Source: Streptomyces panaciradicis (GTDB lineage Bacteria > Actinomycetota > Actinomycetes > Streptomycetales > Streptomycetaceae). From it: a stretch of DNA of 64,000 bases. The DNA lies in NCBI RefSeq assembly GCF_023516615.1, contig NZ_JAMGBF010000050.1, positions 1 through 64,000 of the forward strand, written 5' to 3'. A program made the translations under genes and the position numbers. Every line of letters begins with the position of its first letter. Position 1 is the stretch's first letter. Under the pieces are notes generated by a model. The model did not search any database, had not been told where the DNA came from, and was given only the letters and a program-made list of their open reading frames with translations. Below are positions 61,701 to 64,000 of the stretch, one piece after another.

Positions 61701-62321
61701 GCGCTCTTCGACGCCGCATCCAAGCGATCCCGCCCCGACTGGACCGCGGTGCGCGATCGCGATGCGGCGGTGCGATTGCTGATGCGGCTGTTCACCCTTG
61801 GCCTCGGGCAGGCAGTATTCGCAGCGAGGTCCTTGTACGACACGTCCGTCGCCGAGCAGGCAGCCCCGCAACTACGCCAACTCCTGCCCCAGCTTCGCCC
61901 CAGCACACGACATGAACACATTGCAGCCGTGACGCTGGCATCGCTCACGCCAGGCCCGGAACCCGATTGCTGGGCGGACAGCGAGGACCCGGTCCTGCGT
62001 TCCGTGGCGGCTTTGTTGATCGAGCCCGTCATTGGAAACACCGTCGGTGCCCAGTTTCGACAGCTTCTTGACGACCCCGATGGCCACGTCCAGGAAGCAG
62101 CGCTCCGACACCTCATCAAGGCCCGCCCACCGGAACTCACCGCGATCATGAACGACATCCTCGCCCGGCCAAGACCAGGATGGATGTGCTTGAACTGCCG
62201 CACCGTGAACCTCCCACCGGGATCCGCCTCATGCACCAGCGACAAGTGCTCCACAGTCGGGGCCGATCCCGCCAAGCTCGCGGCCGAGTTCCTGCAGGCA
62301 AAGCCGCACGATGCGAGCTGA
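58710..62321 (+). CDS. Very large NACHT/STAND defence protein with N-terminal nuclease-like domain
   Basis: About 1203 residues from the GTG at 58710 (an upstream GTG at 58704 is also possible). The N-terminal domain (about 15-250) has GTEYRRG and VDDIRIDF then LVQAKRSL, a PD-(D/E)xK-like D ... Q-x-K core as in Cap4/DUF4297. The NACHT/P-loop part has Walker A GLPGGGKTTAL (325-335), Walker B GIALLLDSLDE (401-411) and an R-sensor-like LLSTRD. A long helical region (about 600-1150) probably senses the trigger. The C-terminus carries a zinc ribbon, CLNC ... CTSDKC. Nuclease-NACHT proteins of this size are Avs/STAND-type phage sensors. Confidence 0.85.
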   Translation: MVDSLEARRGSVAGASGDAGTEYRRGVAAYTVACGLAGVSLPRIGIPSAHARVASVSLETDDPVDDIRIDFDSGWRALVQAKRSLTAGKPLKEAVAQWVHAAEAGLNPAKDRLVIVAGALSGPMKHLQRVLDRGRTDHPGAPSKPEADVLADVRRLLGALDEQAQDLVLKCTVIWELQVEEPGDPGAQLAMDHLRHVVADGTHKSAGDAWEALVRVSGRAARLRGGYKIAGWLDALHGESIEIGSTGSAPTAVLEFRRGALQRYIARLTREGTQIDLRALGAELPSLPLAQADANIKVGTDTEDERSESELIWAFLRRGRVVLTGLPGGGKTTALKQLAAELASDRTLPLPVRVSLREVNTAGSQSSFRDRLIAVAVRDDRPGDRIELTHEINERLDRDGGIALLLDSLDETYDQRRKVVSEIADLVADLPAGVCILLSTRDVAYGQASTLGWPSLRLRSPSEVESTVTAVLEAAASQKRAKPTDRRDWVAQRAAWVRSTLAQDAQLRETPLLPVLLALLAARKSTQSLPTRRARILEAVVKQVVADHEVQRRDGRTLGPLTGTALNTASMQAFTSEAAEILNSRGQADAESVAAAVAADLREPWGLPPAQAITAAWEAVRLFDETGIFVMSGPDETIAPRITLFAEIGDAMQIVSRPQEIPAWVAARIAAQQFEPLVLACALSRSVARATSDALQSSPGNIALAKALAQADREGADLDDATVRQVCESLIAHVAEGTQDAWLSWTDLLRLSIPVDLRASAEAAAAHHGTDYALVARASLALHFRPDGSRPEDPQILKDLLGLRSLPRRPSVSKSVKVTLEAWMMDRTLGETQQKAAEALLEHVPDASSLIAALAIDAPYGLQEALTRLLDDRGFEDDVQAIQHANAQRFKDFRLPSWAPERDGTAYAHFLELVADHTTSDLTTVQAILLDELAEFVETMEMNDGGVTQLHKQPDDVLRELIALTTSLYGFDRSVLATQAKIAWFRLEHWDGNAPYFALFDAASKRSRPDWTAVRDRDAAVRLLMRLFTLGLGQAVFAARSLYDTSVAEQAAPQLRQLLPQLRPSTRHEHIAAVTLASLTPGPEPDCWADSEDPVLRSVAALLIEPVIGNTVGAQFRQLLDDPDGHVQEAALRHLIKARPPELTAIMNDILARPRPGWMCLNCRTVNLPPGSASCTSDKCSTVGADPAKLAAEFLQAKPHDAS

Positions 62322-62545
62322 CTGCCTCCGACGCGCAGATGCTTGGCTGCCGTCGCCCGCGCCGGCCCACCCGCAAGGTGGCGGGCCGCGCGGACCCTCC
62401 CGACTCGGCTGGGCAGGGTGACCCACCAGCGAGCAACAGGGAAGTCAGCCATGGCTGACGTCAGCCACCAGCGCAGACAGCGCGCGCGATAGGCGGAACA
62501 GGCGGCGCACCGGCCCGGCGGGCGAGGACCGCCGGTAGCTTCGTG

Positions 62546-63040
62546 CTATGGCGCCTCTTCGGATTCCCCCTCCAGTCTGTGGACGACTTCCATGAGGCGT
62601 CGATACGTCTCGCCATCTGCCCGACCGGAGAGATAGCGGAGGCTGTCCTCCAGCGGCGGGTAGCGTCCAGGTGCGCTGCTACGCAGGTCATCCAGGATAT
62701 CCAGAAATTCCGGAGAAGCCCCTGCCTCTCGGGCATCGCGCGCGAGCTGGCGAAGCAGGTCCTCGTTTCGTGGCCGGGGGAAGCCAGGCACCTGTGCGAT
62801 TTCCTCGCTCGTGACGGGGCCGGGCCGCTGGGAGTCCAGAACCGTAATGCCCTTGGTTGTCGAGGCTGTCGGGCTCAGAAGGACGCGTGTCTGCCAGGAG
62901 TAGGCAATCCTGTCAGGCTCGCCGGTAAGAGGGCCAACCCGTCCTGGGCTGCCAGCAGCCAGCGTACGGAGGCAGTGAACCACTACTTGCGCCCATCGAT
63001 CTCCTGGCGACGCCTGCTGGAAACGGCCCGTCTGGAGCAC
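62546..63040 (-). CDS. Protein of unknown function
   Basis: 164 residues from a GTG start. The first half is low-complexity; the second half is helical and charged (SSAPGRYPPLEDSLRYLSGR; ETYRRLMEVVHRLEGESEEA). No domain is recognised. It is convergent with the large NACHT gene and in the same direction as the partial gene to its right. The 62322-62545 gap shows no gene. Confidence 0.5.
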   Translation of the reverse strand: MLQTGRFQQASPGDRWAQVVVHCLRTLAAGSPGRVGPLTGEPDRIAYSWQTRVLLSPTASTTKGITVLDSQRPGPVTSEEIAQVPGFPRPRNEDLLRQLARDAREAGASPEFLDILDDLRSSAPGRYPPLEDSLRYLSGRADGETYRRLMEVVHRLEGESEEAP

Positions 63041-63191
63041 GGGCGCCCCGGTGCCGTCACGAGTGCCGCCCGGCAGGCGAGTTGATCTGTCCCTGCGCAG
63101 GCTGTGAGGATCGTGACGCGCCGGGGCACCTCACGTCCTCTCCGATCTCCTCTCGCTCATCTGCTCGCGCCCTCATGTGTGGCTGCAACGT

Positions 63192-64000
63192 TCACGGGGT
63201 GCTCCACTCGCGCAGTGCCTTGAAAACGGAGTCGCTGTCCAGCTCGTGGCCTCGATCCAGGCTCTTGAGGAGAGCCGTGGAACTCGTCATGCGGTCGGGG
63301 TAGTACAGCTCGGGTGCCAGGCACGTGGGGCAGTCGCTCAGGAGGCAGAACGGCGAGAGGGGGAGGGGTTCGTCGTTTGGGGGGATGAGGTACAGCTGGT
63401 CGTCTGCCAGAGGGTGTGCCGTGTCGAAGGAGACCGTTGCGAAGTCGGGGTGATCGCCCATCAGGGCCAGGCCTGATACGCGGAACTTCCCGGCGTCGGG
63501 CATCCATTGAAGCCGGTCGGTGTGTACCCATCGGGTGTGCGCAAGGAATGCGCATCCCGAAAGGCTGCTGAGCATCAGCGGTTCGATGCGTCCAAGGCTC
63601 CTCTCCAGCTCGGCTCGTGTCCGGGGGCCTGCGCCGTGACGGATCTTGTTGCGGAGCTCGACCAATTGGTCAAGGTCGGCGAACAGGCCCTTTTTGCCCT
63701 TCTTGCGGGCTGTTGCCTCGACGAGGCCGGCGGCTGGGTCTCCGTGCTGGCGGGCGTCGTCGGCTACTGCCCTGACCACCCCCACCCAGTGGCCGAGAGA
63801 GACACCGCCCCGCTCAACGGACTGGCTCCACTGGGCGATGGCCGGCAGATCCTGACGGCCGCGGTCGGTGGCCAGGGCAAGGGCCATGATGCCCAGAGAA
63901 AGGATCAAGGACTCGGTGCACTGGATGGCTGCCTCGTGCTTTTCGGCCAGGGACAGGGCGTGGCGGAACTTGCGGACCGCGCGGGCTACGGCGTAGGGGT
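63192..64000 (-). CDS. Protein of unknown function, cut by the window edge
   Basis: The frame stays open to 64000, so the start is outside the window; about 269 codons are present. Helical N-terminal part (RKFRHALSLAEKHEAAIQCT; LVELRNKIRHGAGPRTRAEL, an R-x-x-x-x-H-type HEPN motif) and a C-terminal beta-rich part with two CxxC-like elements (CLLSDCPTCLAPELYYPDRM). The RNKIRHG pattern hints at a HEPN-type toxin or sensor. Confidence 0.6.
   Translation of the reverse strand, partial: PYAVARAVRKFRHALSLAEKHEAAIQCTESLILSLGIMALALATDRGRQDLPAIAQWSQSVERGGVSLGHWVGVVRAVADDARQHGDPAAGLVEATARKKGKKGLFADLDQLVELRNKIRHGAGPRTRAELERSLGRIEPLMLSSLSGCAFLAHTRWVHTDRLQWMPDAGKFRVSGLALMGDHPDFATVSFDTAHPLADDQLYLIPPNDEPLPLSPFCLLSDCPTCLAPELYYPDRMTSSTALLKSLDRGHELDSDSVFKALREWSTP

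Overview
The window is high-GC actinobacterial DNA, most likely Streptomyces. The support is third-position GC in nearly every gene, frequent GTG/TTG starts and ATGA/GTGA stop-start overlaps, a BldC-like MerR protein, RNase J, two DUF5994-type proteins and many small Streptomyces-type proteins. It mixes ordinary housekeeping genes with accessory islands.

1-8.1 kb is the right end of a non-ribosomal peptide cluster. It holds the last carrier serine and thioesterase of an NRPS, then a tightly coupled + strand operon: GHMP kinase, cysteine-synthase-like PLP enzyme, ATP-grasp ligase, argininosuccinate-lyase-like enzyme, MFS exporter and Sfp-type phosphopantetheinyl transferase. The kinase, PLP and lyase set fits synthesis of a 2,3-diamino acid building block (2,3-diaminobutyrate from threonine), as proposed for friulimicin and pacidamycin-type pathways. 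8.3-9.2 kb is an apparently leaderless ArsR regulator and a small partner. 9.3-9.65 kb looks like a free-standing structured RNA, followed by a BldC-like regulator and RNase J. 12-15 kb is a cold-shock RNA neighbourhood (DEAD-box helicase, CBS protein, CspA-like protein). 16-20 kb carries transaldolase, transketolase and a HAD phosphatase.

20.6-26.6 kb is a worn region with an IS3-type transposase relic, a MerR/membrane protein pair with a 19-bp-spacer promoter, a TetR relic and a broken FAD oxidoreductase. 26.6-32.4 kb is a minus-strand operon that I read as an SDP-like secreted-peptide system: a small Ser-rich exported peptide, an array of about 34-bp hairpin repeats, DUF5819 and HTTM membrane proteins (SdpA/SdpB-like arrangement), an M23 peptidase and a sedolisin. 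The 23-33 kb stretch is bracketed by two direct copies of a roughly 333-bp gene-bearing repeat.

33.8-45.2 kb is a C7-cyclitol cluster in two divergent arms. The minus arm has a two-module VOC protein (2-epi-5-epi-valiolone epimerase-like), a shortened transaldolase-like protein, a Tat-exported BBE flavoprotein, an acyltransferase and an MFS exporter. The plus arm has MarR, a sugar-phosphate cyclase (2-epi-5-epi-valiolone synthase type), two cupin proteins, an MDR oxidoreductase and a second MarR. Both arms share the palindrome TTGCGTGCGCAA upstream. No aminotransferase is present. 45.2-47.2 kb is a TetR/SDR pair and one small gene.

47.2-64 kb is a patchy anti-phage defence island: decayed regulator pieces, a PD-(D/E)xK protein, a HEPN/Toprim-type protein, a CBASS-like group (nuclease-SAVED protein, 2TM-SAVED protein, C-terminally truncated CD-NTase), a very large nuclease-NACHT protein and two unknown genes at the right edge, one of them cut by the window.
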